A program made the position numbers and the translations under genes. Shown here in pieces: positions 33,051 through 41,809 of a DNA stretch of 64,000 nt (position 1 is its first letter; every line of letters starts with the position of its first letter). Under the pieces are notes generated by a model. That model had not been told where the DNA came from and did no database searches. It was given only the letters and a program-made list of their open reading frames with translations. The stretch is from Falsiroseomonas selenitidurans (GTDB lineage: Bacteria > Pseudomonadota > Alphaproteobacteria > Acetobacterales > Acetobacteraceae), in NCBI RefSeq assembly GCF_012103215.1, contig NZ_JAAVNE010000027.1, forward strand, positions 1-64,000, given 5' to 3'.

Positions 33051-34619
33051 ATGAAACTTTCCCGCCGTTCCGCGCTGAAGCTCGGCGCCGCCAGCCTTGC
33101 CCTGCCCGCCCCCGCCATCGCCCAGGCCGACAGCCGGCCGACGGTGACGGTCGCGGTGCAGAACATCAGCACCTCCAACACGCTGGAGATGCTGCGCGAA
33201 CAATCCAATGTCGGCACGCGCATCTTCCGCAACTATGTGGAGCCGCTGGTCGATACCGACTGGGTCGGCGACATGGCGCTGCAGCCGGGCCTGGCCACCG
33301 CCTGGGAACGCGTCGATGACCGCACCGTGGATTTCACGCTGCGCCAGGGCGTGCGCTTCCACAATGGCGATGCCTTCACCGCCGATGACGTCGCCTTCTC
33401 CTTCGGCCCGGACCGCATGTGGGGCGGCGGCGCGAAGGAGGTGCCGACCGCGGTCGTCCAGGGCGCGCGCCGCATCTTCCCGGGCTTCGAGCGGATGGAG
33501 GTGCTGGGGCCGCATCGCGTGCGCCTGGTGAACAAGGTGCCGGACATCGTGCTGGAAGGCCGCATGGCGCGCACCGCCGCCGTCATCGCCAACCGCCGCG
33601 CCTTCATGGCCGCGCCGTCCTGGATGGATTGGGCGCGCAAGCCGGTCGGCACCGGCCCCTACAGCATCGCCGAATACCGCCCGGACCAGATGCTGACGCT
33701 GGATTCCTTCGACCAGCATTGGCAGGGCCGCCCGCCGATCCGCCGCCTGCGCTTCGCCGAGGTGCCGGAAGTGGCCAGCCGCGTGAACATGCTGGTCTCC
33801 GGCGAGGCGCAATTCGCCTCCGACATCCCCCCCGACCAGATCGAGCGCATCGCCAGCGATCCGCGCTTCGAGGTCGCGGGCGGGCCGATCAACAACACCC
33901 GCTACCTGGTCTTCAACCAGGCGCATCCGGTGCTGGCCAATCCGCTGATCCGCCGCGCGATGAGCCACAGCATCGACCGCGAGGCGATCGTCGCCGCGCT
34001 GTGGGGCGGCCGCACCACGGTGCCGCGCGGCCTGCAGTGGGAATTCTACGCGGACATGTACCTGGCCGATGTCGAGGTGCCGAAATTCGACCCGGCCGAG
34101 GCGCGCCGCCTGCTGCGCGAGGCCGGCTATCGCGGCGAGGCCATCCCCTATCGCTGCCTGAACAACTACTACACCAACCAGACCGCGACGGCGCAGATCA
34201 ACGTCGAGGGCTGGCGCGCCGTCGGCCTGAATGTCGAGCTGCAGATGGTCGAGAACTGGGGCCAGATCCAGGCCGGCGACAAGACCAGCCGCGGCGTGCA
34301 TGACTGGTCCGCCGCTGCCGCCGTCAACGATCCCTCGATCCAGATGTCCGGCACCTGGGGCCGCGCCGGCGCGCCCTGGCTGCGCGAACAGTATCGCAAC
34401 GAGGAATTCGGCACGCTGGCCGATGAGCTGGAAACCAGCATGGACCGGCCGCGCCGGCGCATCGTCTGGCGCCGCATGCTCGAGATCATCGAGCGCGAGG
34501 ACCCGGGCTACGTCGTCCTGCACCGCAACGCCAACTTCACCGCCAAGCGCCGCGACATCGCCTGGCGCGCCGCGCAGTCCTTCGTGATGGATTTCCGCGC
34601 GAGCAATTGGGGAGCCTGA
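33051..34619 (+). CDS. SBP_bac_5 ABC substrate-binding protein, copy 4
   Basis: Paralogue of 522 residues, the shortest of the five-gene tandem series. The leader is MKLSRRSALKLGAASLALPAPAIAQ, a typical twin-arginine-like form. The segment before GTGPYSIAEYRPDQMLTLDSFDQHWQG is diverged: it has DQHWQG where the others have D-(D/A)-YWGG. The C-terminal lobe keeps YRCLNNYYTNQTATAQINVEGWRAVGLNVELQM. It ends in SNWGA. It lies four bases after copy 3 and two bases before copy 5 on the same transcript. Confidence 0.92.
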   Translation: MKLSRRSALKLGAASLALPAPAIAQADSRPTVTVAVQNISTSNTLEMLREQSNVGTRIFRNYVEPLVDTDWVGDMALQPGLATAWERVDDRTVDFTLRQGVRFHNGDAFTADDVAFSFGPDRMWGGGAKEVPTAVVQGARRIFPGFERMEVLGPHRVRLVNKVPDIVLEGRMARTAAVIANRRAFMAAPSWMDWARKPVGTGPYSIAEYRPDQMLTLDSFDQHWQGRPPIRRLRFAEVPEVASRVNMLVSGEAQFASDIPPDQIERIASDPRFEVAGGPINNTRYLVFNQAHPVLANPLIRRAMSHSIDREAIVAALWGGRTTVPRGLQWEFYADMYLADVEVPKFDPAEARRLLREAGYRGEAIPYRCLNNYYTNQTATAQINVEGWRAVGLNVELQMVENWGQIQAGDKTSRGVHDWSAAAAVNDPSIQMSGTWGRAGAPWLREQYRNEEFGTLADELETSMDRPRRRIVWRRMLEIIEREDPGYVVLHRNANFTAKRRDIAWRAAQSFVMDFRASNWGA

Positions 34620-34621
34620 CC

Positions 34622-36241
34622 ATGACCACCCTCACCCGCCGCACCGCCTTCGGGCTGGCCGGCGCCTCCCTGATCCTGCCGCGCTTCGCCATTGCGCAGG
34701 CGGACCAGCGCCCGACCATCACCATCGCGGTGCAGAAGCTGGCCAACACCAACACGCTGGAGACGCTGCGCGAGCAGTCCAATGTCGGCACGCGGACCTG
34801 GAACAGCTATGCCGAGACGCTGATCGAGCAGAGCTGGACCGGCGACCTCGGCCTGAAGCCGGCACTCGCGGAATCCTGGCGCCGCATCGATGACCGCACG
34901 GTGGAGCTCTCGCTCCGCCGCGGCGCACGCTTCCATGACGGGCGGGAGATGACGGCCGAGGACGTCGCCTTCTCCTTCAGCGCGCAGCGCATGGGCTGGG
35001 GCATGACGGTGGAGCAGGCGCGCAACCTGTTCGCCGTGATCCCCGGCCAGAATCCCGGCCGCACGCCGCCGCCGGAGGTGCTGGCCGTCGCCCGCCGCAC
35101 CTACCCGGCCTTCGAGCGCATCGAGATCGTGGACCGCCACACCGTGCGCTTCGTGAACAAGGTGCCGGACGTCACGCTGGAAGGCCGCATCAGCCGCAAT
35201 GTCGGCGCCATCTTCTCCCGCGACGCCTTCGAGAAGGCTGGCTCCTGGCTCGACTGGGCGCGCCGGCCCATCGGCACCGGCCCCTATCGCGTGGCGGAAT
35301 TCCGCCCCGACCAGTCGCTGATCCTGGAAGCCTTCGATGACTACTGGGGCGGCCGCCCGCCGATCGCCCGGCTGCGCTTCATGGAAGTGCCGGAGGTCGC
35401 GTCGCGGATCAACATGCTGCTGTCCGGCGAGGCCGATTTCGCCTGCGACATGCCGCCCGACCAGATCGCGACGGTGGAACGCAACCCGCGCCACCAGGTG
35501 GTCGGCGGGCCGATCATGAACCACCGCCTGACGGTGTTCGACAAGAACCACCCGGTTCTCGCCAACCCGCTGGTGCGCCGCGCCTTCACCCACAGCATCG
35601 ACCGCGACGCCATCACCGCCGCGCTGTGGGATGGCCGGGCGCCGGTGCCGAAGGGGCTGCAGTTCGGCTTCTACGGCGACATGTTCCTGTCCGACTGGGC
35701 CGTGCCGAAATACGACCTGGCGGAGGCCCGCCGCCTGCTGCGCGAAGCCGGCTACCGGGGCGAGGCCATCCCCTATCGCCTGCTGAACAACTACTACACC
35801 AACCAGACGGCGACGGCGCAGATCCTGGTGGAAGGCTGGCGCCAGGTCGGGCTGAACGTGCAGATCGAGATGCGGGAGAACTTCCCACAGGTGCTCTCGC
35901 GCGAGGGCCAGCGCGGCGTGCGGGATTGGTCGAACAGCGCCAGCTTCAACGACCCCACCGCCTCGCTCACCGCCCAGCATGGCCCGCAGGGCCAGCAATG
36001 GCAGATCGGCGAATGGCGCAACGAGGAATTCGGCCGCCTGTCCGGTGAGCTGGAGACCAGCACGGACCGCGCCCGCCGCCGGGTGGTGTTCCGCCGCCTG
36101 CTGGAGATCGCCGAGCGCGAGGACCCTGCCTACACCGTGCTGCACCAGTCGGTGAACCTGACGGCCAAGCGCCGCGACATCGGCTGGAACGCGGCGCAGT
36201 CCTTCAGCATGGATTTCCGCACGCGGAATTGGGGAGCCTGA
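34622..36241 (+). CDS. SBP_bac_5 ABC substrate-binding protein, copy 5
   Basis: Paralogue of 539 residues. ATG 34622 is preceded by GGGGAG within the last codons of copy 4; an in-frame TTG at 34607 lies inside that gene and is not used. The leader is LTRRTAFGLAGASLILPRFAIAQ. It has an insert relative to copy 4 around residues 120-150 (MGWGMTVEQARNLFAVIPGQNPG) which may line the ligand site. Otherwise it has the same landmarks (GTGPYRVAEFRPDQSLILEAFDDYWGGRPP). It ends in NWGA and couples to copy 6 after a two-base gap. Confidence 0.92.
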   Translation: MTTLTRRTAFGLAGASLILPRFAIAQADQRPTITIAVQKLANTNTLETLREQSNVGTRTWNSYAETLIEQSWTGDLGLKPALAESWRRIDDRTVELSLRRGARFHDGREMTAEDVAFSFSAQRMGWGMTVEQARNLFAVIPGQNPGRTPPPEVLAVARRTYPAFERIEIVDRHTVRFVNKVPDVTLEGRISRNVGAIFSRDAFEKAGSWLDWARRPIGTGPYRVAEFRPDQSLILEAFDDYWGGRPPIARLRFMEVPEVASRINMLLSGEADFACDMPPDQIATVERNPRHQVVGGPIMNHRLTVFDKNHPVLANPLVRRAFTHSIDRDAITAALWDGRAPVPKGLQFGFYGDMFLSDWAVPKYDLAEARRLLREAGYRGEAIPYRLLNNYYTNQTATAQILVEGWRQVGLNVQIEMRENFPQVLSREGQRGVRDWSNSASFNDPTASLTAQHGPQGQQWQIGEWRNEEFGRLSGELETSTDRARRRVVFRRLLEIAEREDPAYTVLHQSVNLTAKRRDIGWNAAQSFSMDFRTRNWGA

Positions 36242-36243
36242 AC

Positions 36244-37851
36244 ATGACCAACATCTCCCGCCGTGCGCTGTTCGCGGCGCCGACGCTGCTGGCGATGCCG
36301 GCCATCGCGCAGGGCGATGACCGGCCCACGCTGACCATCGCCGTGCAGAAGCTCTCCAACTCGAACACCTTCGAGCCGCCGCGCGAGCAATCCAATGTCG
36401 GCTTCCGCATCCATGGCCTCTATGCGGAGCAGCTGGTCGGCACCAACTGGCTCGGCAATGCGGATCTGGTCCCGGGCCTTGCCACCGCCTGGCGCCGGCG
36501 GGATGCCTCGACGCTGGAACTCACGCTGCGGCCCGGCGTGCGCTTCCATGACGGTCGGGAGATGACGGCGGAGGATGTCGCCTTCTCCTTCGGCGCGCGC
36601 CTGTTCGGCACGCAGGGTTCGAGCGGCGCGGGGCAGTCCACGGTGCTGGCCGGCACCGCGACCAAGGAGCCGCCGGCCGAGGTCATCGCCGTCAGCCGCC
36701 GCACCTATCCGGGCCTCGCACGGATCGAGATCGTCGACCGCCACACCGTGCGCTTCGTCAACCGCAGCCCGGATGTGACGCTGGAAGGCCGCATCGCGCA
36801 GAGCGTCGGCGCGATCCTCTCGCGCGAGGCCTTTGCCGCCGCGCCGAGCTGGCTGGAATGGGGCCGCGCGCCGGTCGGCACCGGCCCCTACCGCATCGCC
36901 GAATTCCGCCCCGACACCGCCTTGGTGATGGAGGCGCATGATGCCTATTGGGGCGGCCGCCCGCCGGCGCGGCGGCTTCGCTTCGTCGAGGTTCCGGAAG
37001 TCTCCGGCCGGGTGAATGGCCTGTTCTCCGGTGAATATGACTTCGCCTGCGACATCCCGCCCGACCAGATCAGCGTGGTGGAGCGCAACAGCCGCTTCGA
37101 GGTGCTGGGCAGCCCGATCAACAACATCCGCAAGCTGGCCTTCGACAAGTCGAACCCGGTGCTGGCCGATGCCCGCATCCGCCGTGCCATGTCGCATGCG
37201 ATCGACCGCCAGGTCCTGGTGGATACGCTCTGGGCCGGGCGCACCGTGATCCCGCGCGGCATGCAGCTGGAAAGCTACGGCGCGATGTACCTGCCGGACT
37301 GGGAGAACCCGCGCTTCGACCTGGCGGAAGCGCGCCGCCTGCTGCGCGAGGCGAACTACCAGGGCCAGCCGATCACCTATCGCCTGCTGAACAACTACTA
37401 CACCAACCAGGTCGCCAGCGGGCAGATCGCGGTCGAGATGTGGCGCGCCGCCGGCCTGAACGTGCAGATCGAGATGATGGAGAACTTCGCCCAGGTCACC
37501 GCCCGCACCCCGGGCCGAGGCGTGCGCGACTGGTCCAACACCTCGATCTTCGGCGACCCGGTCGCCGGCATCCTGCGCAGCTTCGGCCCGCGCACGGAAG
37601 CCGAGCGCACCGGCGAGTGGAGCAGCGCGACGTTCAACGAGACCTCGGCCGCGCTGGAGACCGAGACCGACCTGACCCGCCGCCGCGAGCTGTTCCGCCG
37701 CCTGCTGACCATCCTGGAACGCGAGGATCCGGGCTACATCGTGCTCCACCAGGCGGCGGCCTTCACGGCCAAGCGCAAGGACATCCAGTGGCGCGCCGCC
37801 AAGGGCTGGGCCATGGTCTTCAGCCAGGGCAACCTGCGGGTCCGCGCATGA
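36244..37851 (+). CDS. SBP_bac_5 ABC substrate-binding protein, copy 6
   Basis: Last receptor of the array, 535 residues. The leader MTNISRRALFAAPTLLAMPAIAQ is followed by GDDRPTLTIAVQKLSNSNTF. It shares FRPDTALVMEAHDAYWGGRPP and YRLLNNYYTNQVASGQIAVEMWRAAGLNVQIEM. Unlike the four before it, the C-terminus is not NWGA but SQGNLRVRA, and its stop overlaps the start of the ATPase gene (ATGA). The array thus changes from ribosome-binding-site-in-tail coupling to stop/start overlap where the transporter genes begin. Confidence 0.92.
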   Translation: MTNISRRALFAAPTLLAMPAIAQGDDRPTLTIAVQKLSNSNTFEPPREQSNVGFRIHGLYAEQLVGTNWLGNADLVPGLATAWRRRDASTLELTLRPGVRFHDGREMTAEDVAFSFGARLFGTQGSSGAGQSTVLAGTATKEPPAEVIAVSRRTYPGLARIEIVDRHTVRFVNRSPDVTLEGRIAQSVGAILSREAFAAAPSWLEWGRAPVGTGPYRIAEFRPDTALVMEAHDAYWGGRPPARRLRFVEVPEVSGRVNGLFSGEYDFACDIPPDQISVVERNSRFEVLGSPINNIRKLAFDKSNPVLADARIRRAMSHAIDRQVLVDTLWAGRTVIPRGMQLESYGAMYLPDWENPRFDLAEARRLLREANYQGQPITYRLLNNYYTNQVASGQIAVEMWRAAGLNVQIEMMENFAQVTARTPGRGVRDWSNTSIFGDPVAGILRSFGPRTEAERTGEWSSATFNETSAALETETDLTRRRELFRRLLTILEREDPGYIVLHQAAAFTAKRKDIQWRAAKGWAMVFSQGNLRVRA

Positions 37852-38831
37852 GCGCCGCCCTCGTCACCCTCAAGGGCCTTCGTGTCAGCTTCGACGGGCA
37901 GGCGGCGCTGCGCGGCATCGACCTTTCGGTGGCGCCGGGCGAATCCGTGGGCCTGGTCGGGGAATCCGGCTGCGGCAAGTCGGTCACCTGGCTCGCCGCC
38001 CTCGGCCTGCTGCCGGGGCGCGCGCAGATCAGCGGCAGCGTGAAGCTGGACGATGTGGAACTGCTGCAGGCCCGGCCGCATGTGCTGGACCGCGTGCGCG
38101 GCGGCCGCATCGCCATGATCTTCCAGGACCCGGCCAGCAGCCTCAACCCGGTGCACCGCATCGGCAAGCAGATCACGGAGGCGCTGCGCCTGCATCGCGC
38201 CATGGGCGGCGCCGCGGCGCGGGCGGAGGCCAAGCGCCTGCTCGACCAGGTCGGCATCCCGGACGCGGCGCGCCGGCTGGATGCCTGGCCGCATGAACTC
38301 TCCGGCGGGCAGAACCAGCGCGTGATGATCGCCATCGCGCTGGCCGGCCGGCCGGAACTGCTGGTGGCGGACGAACCCACCACGGCGCTCGACGTCACCA
38401 TCCAGGCGCAGATCCTGCGCCTGCTGCAGGATCTGCGGCGCGACACCGGCATGGCGCTGGTGCTGATCTCCCACGACCTCGGCGTGGTGGCCGACAGCTG
38501 CGAGCGGGTCTGCGTGATGTATGCCGGGCGCATCGTGGAACAGGCGCCCAGCGCGCGGCTGTTCAGCGCCCCCGCCCATCCCTATACCCGCGGCCTGCTG
38601 GGCGCGCTGCCGCCGCTGGACGGGCCACGCCGGCGACTTGCCGCCATTCCCGGCGGCGTGCCGGAGCCCTGGGCCATGCCGCCGGGCTGCGCCTTCGCCC
38701 CGCGCTGCGCCATGCATGTCTCGGCCTGCGATGCGGCCGCGCCGGAACAGGTCGGCGTGGCGCCGGGCCACCGCGCCGCCTGCATCCGCGCCACCCTGCC
38801 CGCCAGCCATCACCAGGCGGCCTACGCATGA
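37848..38831 (+). CDS. ABC transporter ATP-binding protein, DppD/OppD-like
   Basis: First ATPase of an oligopeptide/dipeptide-type importer, 327 residues. Walker A is GESGCGKS (about residues 40-47), the Q-loop is IFQDPASSLNP, the signature is LSGGQNQR, and Walker B is LLVADEPTTALD followed by the H-loop ISHDLG. The C-terminal oligopeptide-transporter domain contains HPYTRGLLGALP and the GCAFAPRC cysteine motif of this family. It overlaps the upstream receptor gene and the downstream DppF-like gene by ATGA. It works with the DppF-like subunit as a heterodimer. Confidence 0.93.
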   Translation: MSAALVTLKGLRVSFDGQAALRGIDLSVAPGESVGLVGESGCGKSVTWLAALGLLPGRAQISGSVKLDDVELLQARPHVLDRVRGGRIAMIFQDPASSLNPVHRIGKQITEALRLHRAMGGAAARAEAKRLLDQVGIPDAARRLDAWPHELSGGQNQRVMIAIALAGRPELLVADEPTTALDVTIQAQILRLLQDLRRDTGMALVLISHDLGVVADSCERVCVMYAGRIVEQAPSARLFSAPAHPYTRGLLGALPPLDGPRRRLAAIPGGVPEPWAMPPGCAFAPRCAMHVSACDAAAPEQVGVAPGHRAACIRATLPASHHQAAYA

Positions 38832-39838
38832 GGGACGACGCGCAATTGCTGGTCGCCCAGGGCCTGGTCCGCCGCTACGCCATGCGCCGCGGCTTCCTGG
38901 GCCGCAGTGTCGAGGTGCGCGCCGTGGACGGCGTTTCCCTGACGCTGGAACGCGGCCGCACGCTCGGGCTGGTGGGCGAATCCGGCTGCGGCAAATCGAC
39001 CACCGGGCGCCTGGTGCTCGGCCTCGAAAACCCCGATTCCGGCACGGTCGCCTTCGAGGGAAGGCCGATGCCGGCGCCGAACACCGAGGCCTGGCGCAAG
39101 CTGCGCGCCCGGATGCAGATGGTGTTCCAGGATCCGCTGGGCGCGCTGGACCGGCGCCTGCCGATCGGCACCCAGGTGGCGGAGCCGCTGGAGATTCACG
39201 CCATCGGCACGGCCGAGGAACGCAGCGCCCGCACCGCCGAGCTGCTGCGCAGCGTCGGGCTGCGGCCGGACCAGGCGGTACGCTATCCGCACGAACTCTC
39301 GGGCGGCCAGCGCCAGCGCGCCGTGCTGGCCCGCGCGCTCGCCACCGATCCCGCCATGCTGGTCTGCGACGAGCCGATCAGCGCGCTGGACGTCTCGATC
39401 CAGGCGCAGGTGATGAACCTGCTGGTCGAGCTGCAGGAACGCCTCGGCCTCGGCATCCTGTTCATCAGCCATGATCTGCGCGCGGTGCGCCAGGTGAGCC
39501 ATCGGGTCGCCGTCATGTATCTCGGCCGCATCGTCGAGGAAGGCGAGCCGGACGCGGTGCTGCACGACCCGGCGCACCCCTATGCGCAGGCGCTGGTCTC
39601 CGCCATCCCGCATCCGGGCAAGATCGGCCGCGGCATCGTGCTGCAGGGCGACCCGCCCAACCCCGCCGACCGTCCCTCCGGCTGTGCCTTCCACCCGCGC
39701 TGCCCGGTCGCGACCGCGCTCTGTGCCCAAGAAACCCCCAGCCTGAAGCCCCGCCCGGGCGATGGCCGCCTCGTCGCCTGCCATGTGGCGCAGGGCGAGG
39801 TCGCCCCCGGAGCCGGCCTGATGCGAGAGGCTGCCTGA
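38828..39838 (+). CDS. ABC transporter ATP-binding protein, DppF/OppF-like
   Basis: Second ATPase, 336 residues. Walker A is GESGCGKST, the Q-loop is VFQDPLGALD, the signature is LSGGQRQR, Walker B is MLVCDEPISALD and the H-loop is ISHDLRAV. The C-terminal domain has HPYAQALVSAIPHP and GCAFHPRCPVA. The Q-loop reads LGALDRR instead of the common SSLNPR, a family variation. It starts in a four-base overlap with the DppD-like gene and is followed after one base by the permease gene. It is the only importer ATPase pair near six paralogous receptors. Confidence 0.93.
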   Translation: MRDDAQLLVAQGLVRRYAMRRGFLGRSVEVRAVDGVSLTLERGRTLGLVGESGCGKSTTGRLVLGLENPDSGTVAFEGRPMPAPNTEAWRKLRARMQMVFQDPLGALDRRLPIGTQVAEPLEIHAIGTAEERSARTAELLRSVGLRPDQAVRYPHELSGGQRQRAVLARALATDPAMLVCDEPISALDVSIQAQVMNLLVELQERLGLGILFISHDLRAVRQVSHRVAVMYLGRIVEEGEPDAVLHDPAHPYAQALVSAIPHPGKIGRGIVLQGDPPNPADRPSGCAFHPRCPVATALCAQETPSLKPRPGDGRLVACHVAQGEVAPGAGLMREAA

Positions 39839-39839
39839 C

Positions 39840-40781
39840 ATGCTGCGATTCTTCGGCAGCCGCCTGCTGCGCGCCGCCGTCACCATCGTCATGGTGGTGA
39901 CCTTCGCCTTCATCGTGCTGCGCCTGTCCGGCGACCCGGCGCAGATCATCATGGGCGCCGATGCACCACCCGAGGCGGTGGACGCCTTCCGCACCGCCTG
40001 GGGTCTCGACCAACCCGTCTGGCTGCAATATTTCCATTACTTCGGCGCCATCTTCCAGGGCGATCTCGGCCGCTCCATGCGGGACGGGCGCGACGCCATC
40101 GTGCTGGTGATGGAACGCATCCCCGCCACCCTGGCGCTCACCATCCCGGCGCTCCTCATCAAGCTCGGCCTCGGCATTCCCGCCGGCATCACCGCCGCCC
40201 TGCACCGCAACTCCTTCATCGACCGCGCGGTGATGCTGATGGCGGTGGCCGGCTTCACCGTGCCCTCCTTCGTGCTCGGCCTGCTGCTGGTGCTGGTGTT
40301 TGCCGTGCAGCTCGGTTGGCTGCCCTCCGGCGGGCAGGAAAGCTGGCGCCACGCGATCCTGCCCATCATCACCATGGGCGTCGGCGGCGCCGCGGTGCTG
40401 GCGCGCTTCACGCGCTCCGCCATGCTGGAAGTGCTGGGGCAGCCCTATATCCGCACCGCCTCCGCCAAGGGCGTGCCGTGGCGCGCCGTGGTCTGGGGGC
40501 ATGCCCTGCCCAACGCCGCCATCCCCACCGTCACCATCGTCGGCTTCATGGTCGGCAGCCTGATCGCCGGCGCGGTCGTCGTCGAAAGCGTCTTCTCCTG
40601 GCCCGGGGTCGGCCGCCTGCTGGTGGTGGCCGTGGCGAACCGCGACCTCGCCGTGGTGCAGTGCATCCTGCTGCTGGTCGCCGCCACCATGGTCACCGCC
40701 AACCTCGTCGTGGACCTGCTGTATGGCCTGCTGGACCCGCGGCTCCGCAACCAGCCCAAGCGCGCGACGGGGGCCGCCTGA
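39840..40781 (+). CDS. ABC transporter permease, DppB/OppB-like
   Basis: Inner-membrane permease of 313 residues with about six spans. The first helix is in FFGSRLLRAAVTIVMVVTFAFIVLRL, followed by the family's LSGDPAQIIMG segment in the periplasmic loop. The EAA-type loop reads YIRTASAKGVPWRAVVWGHALPNAAIPT. It forms the channel with the DppC-like subunit encoded next, two bases downstream. No duplicated permease exists in the window, so all six array receptors probably feed this single channel. Confidence 0.93.
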   Translation: MLRFFGSRLLRAAVTIVMVVTFAFIVLRLSGDPAQIIMGADAPPEAVDAFRTAWGLDQPVWLQYFHYFGAIFQGDLGRSMRDGRDAIVLVMERIPATLALTIPALLIKLGLGIPAGITAALHRNSFIDRAVMLMAVAGFTVPSFVLGLLLVLVFAVQLGWLPSGGQESWRHAILPIITMGVGGAAVLARFTRSAMLEVLGQPYIRTASAKGVPWRAVVWGHALPNAAIPTVTIVGFMVGSLIAGAVVVESVFSWPGVGRLLVVAVANRDLAVVQCILLLVAATMVTANLVVDLLYGLLDPRLRNQPKRATGAA

Positions 40782-40783
40782 CC

Positions 40784-41665
40784 ATGTCCGACATCACCGC
40801 CCCCACCAGCCTCGCCAGCGCCGCGCCGCCGAAGCGCGGCCGCAGCCTGCCGCCGCCCATGGTGCTGTTCGGCCTGACCTGGCTGGCCGCCATGCTGGTC
40901 ATCGCCCTCGGCGCCGACCTCCTCAGCCCCTACAGCTACACCGCGCTCGACCTGCGCAACCGCCTCTCGCCCCCCGCCTTCATGGGCGGCACCTGGCTGC
41001 ACCCGCTGGGCACGGATGAACTCGGCCGCGACGTGATGGCGCGGCTGATCTACTCCATCCGCATGAGCCTGCTGATCGCCTTCGGCGCCACCATCATCGG
41101 CGCCGTCATCGGCACCACGCTGGGCTTCCTGGCCGCGCATTTCCGCGGCTTCGTGGAACAGGTGGTGCTTGCCCTGGTGGACTTCTCCGCCAGCCTGCCC
41201 TTCCTGATCCTGGCGCTGTCGGTGCTCGCCTTCTTCGGCAACTCCATGGTGCTTTTCATCTGCCTGCTCGGCCTGCACGCCTGGGAACGCTATGCCCGCA
41301 TCGCCCGCGGCCTGGCCATCTCCGCCGGCGCGCAGGGCTATGCGGCTGCGGTGCGCCAGCTCGGCGCCTCCCCCTGGCGCATCTACGGGCGGCACGTGCT
41401 GCCGAACATCGCCTCCACCCTCATCGTTTCCATGACCCTGGCCTTCCCGGAAATCATCCTGCTGGAATCGGGTCTCTCCTTCCTCGGCCTCGGCGTTCAG
41501 CCGCCCGCCACCTCGCTCGGCTCCATGGTCGGCTACGGGCGCGAATACCTCACCCGCGCGCCCTGGATCCTGCTGGCCCCAGCCTTCACCATCATCCTCA
41601 CCACCCTGTCCGTCTCCCTCATCGGCGACTGGCTCCGCGACCGCCTGGACCCCACCTTGCGGTGA
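40784..41665 (+). CDS. ABC transporter permease, DppC/OppC-like
   Basis: Second permease subunit, 293 residues. It has an N-terminal OppC_N-like segment (residues 15-60) and the binding-protein-dependent permease domain behind it. Family landmarks are HPLGTDELGRDVMARLIYSIRMSLLIAF and the EAA loop YAAAVRQLGASPWRIYGRHVLPNIASTL. ATG 40784 lies two bases after the dppB-like stop; the long frame from 40316 is a shadow of the DppB-like gene. A hairpin region follows at 41714-41760. Confidence 0.93.
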   Translation: MSDITAPTSLASAAPPKRGRSLPPPMVLFGLTWLAAMLVIALGADLLSPYSYTALDLRNRLSPPAFMGGTWLHPLGTDELGRDVMARLIYSIRMSLLIAFGATIIGAVIGTTLGFLAAHFRGFVEQVVLALVDFSASLPFLILALSVLAFFGNSMVLFICLLGLHAWERYARIARGLAISAGAQGYAAAVRQLGASPWRIYGRHVLPNIASTLIVSMTLAFPEIILLESGLSFLGLGVQPPATSLGSMVGYGREYLTRAPWILLAPAFTIILTTLSVSLIGDWLRDRLDPTLR

Positions 41666-41713
41666 AGGCCGGGGCGGGGCGGATGGCCTCTGAACCCCCG
41701 AACGGATGGGTTT

Positions 41714-41760
41714 CCAAAGGGCCGCCGCCCTTTGGCGGGGGTGCAGGGGGCAACGCCCCC
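41714..41760 (+). terminator. Two GC-rich hairpins after the ABC operon
   Basis: CCAAAGGG-CCGCCG-CCCTTTGG is a perfect 8-bp stem (41714-41735), followed by GGGGG-CAACG-CCCCC (41746-41760). There is no T-run, so intrinsic termination is doubtful. The first hairpin resembles the one at 109-130 and may be a dispersed repeat. The hairpins separate the transporter genes from the last hydrolase gene, which might then have lower or independent expression. Confidence 0.45.
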
Positions 41761-41809
41761 CGCACGACCTTCGCAACCACCCCGACCCTCACCCACAGGA
41801 GTGCCTGAG

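Noticed and set aside
29255..33232. A 1325-residue open frame on the minus strand
   Set aside because: It is exactly antisense to the receptor array. In DNA of this GC content stop codons are rare in the antisense frame, and the translation is low-complexity with no domain.
31001..37409. CRISPR-like spacing of a 23-base identical sequence
   Set aside because: The identical stretch recurs every 1.6 kb because it encodes a conserved protein block in tandem paralogues. There are no short regular spacers.
27064..41665. Plain dipeptide/oligopeptide uptake operon
   Set aside because: The transporter subunits are Dpp-like, but the overlapping phosphodiesterase gene and the adjacent phosphonate hydrolase make a peptide-only role less likely, so dpp symbols were not assigned.
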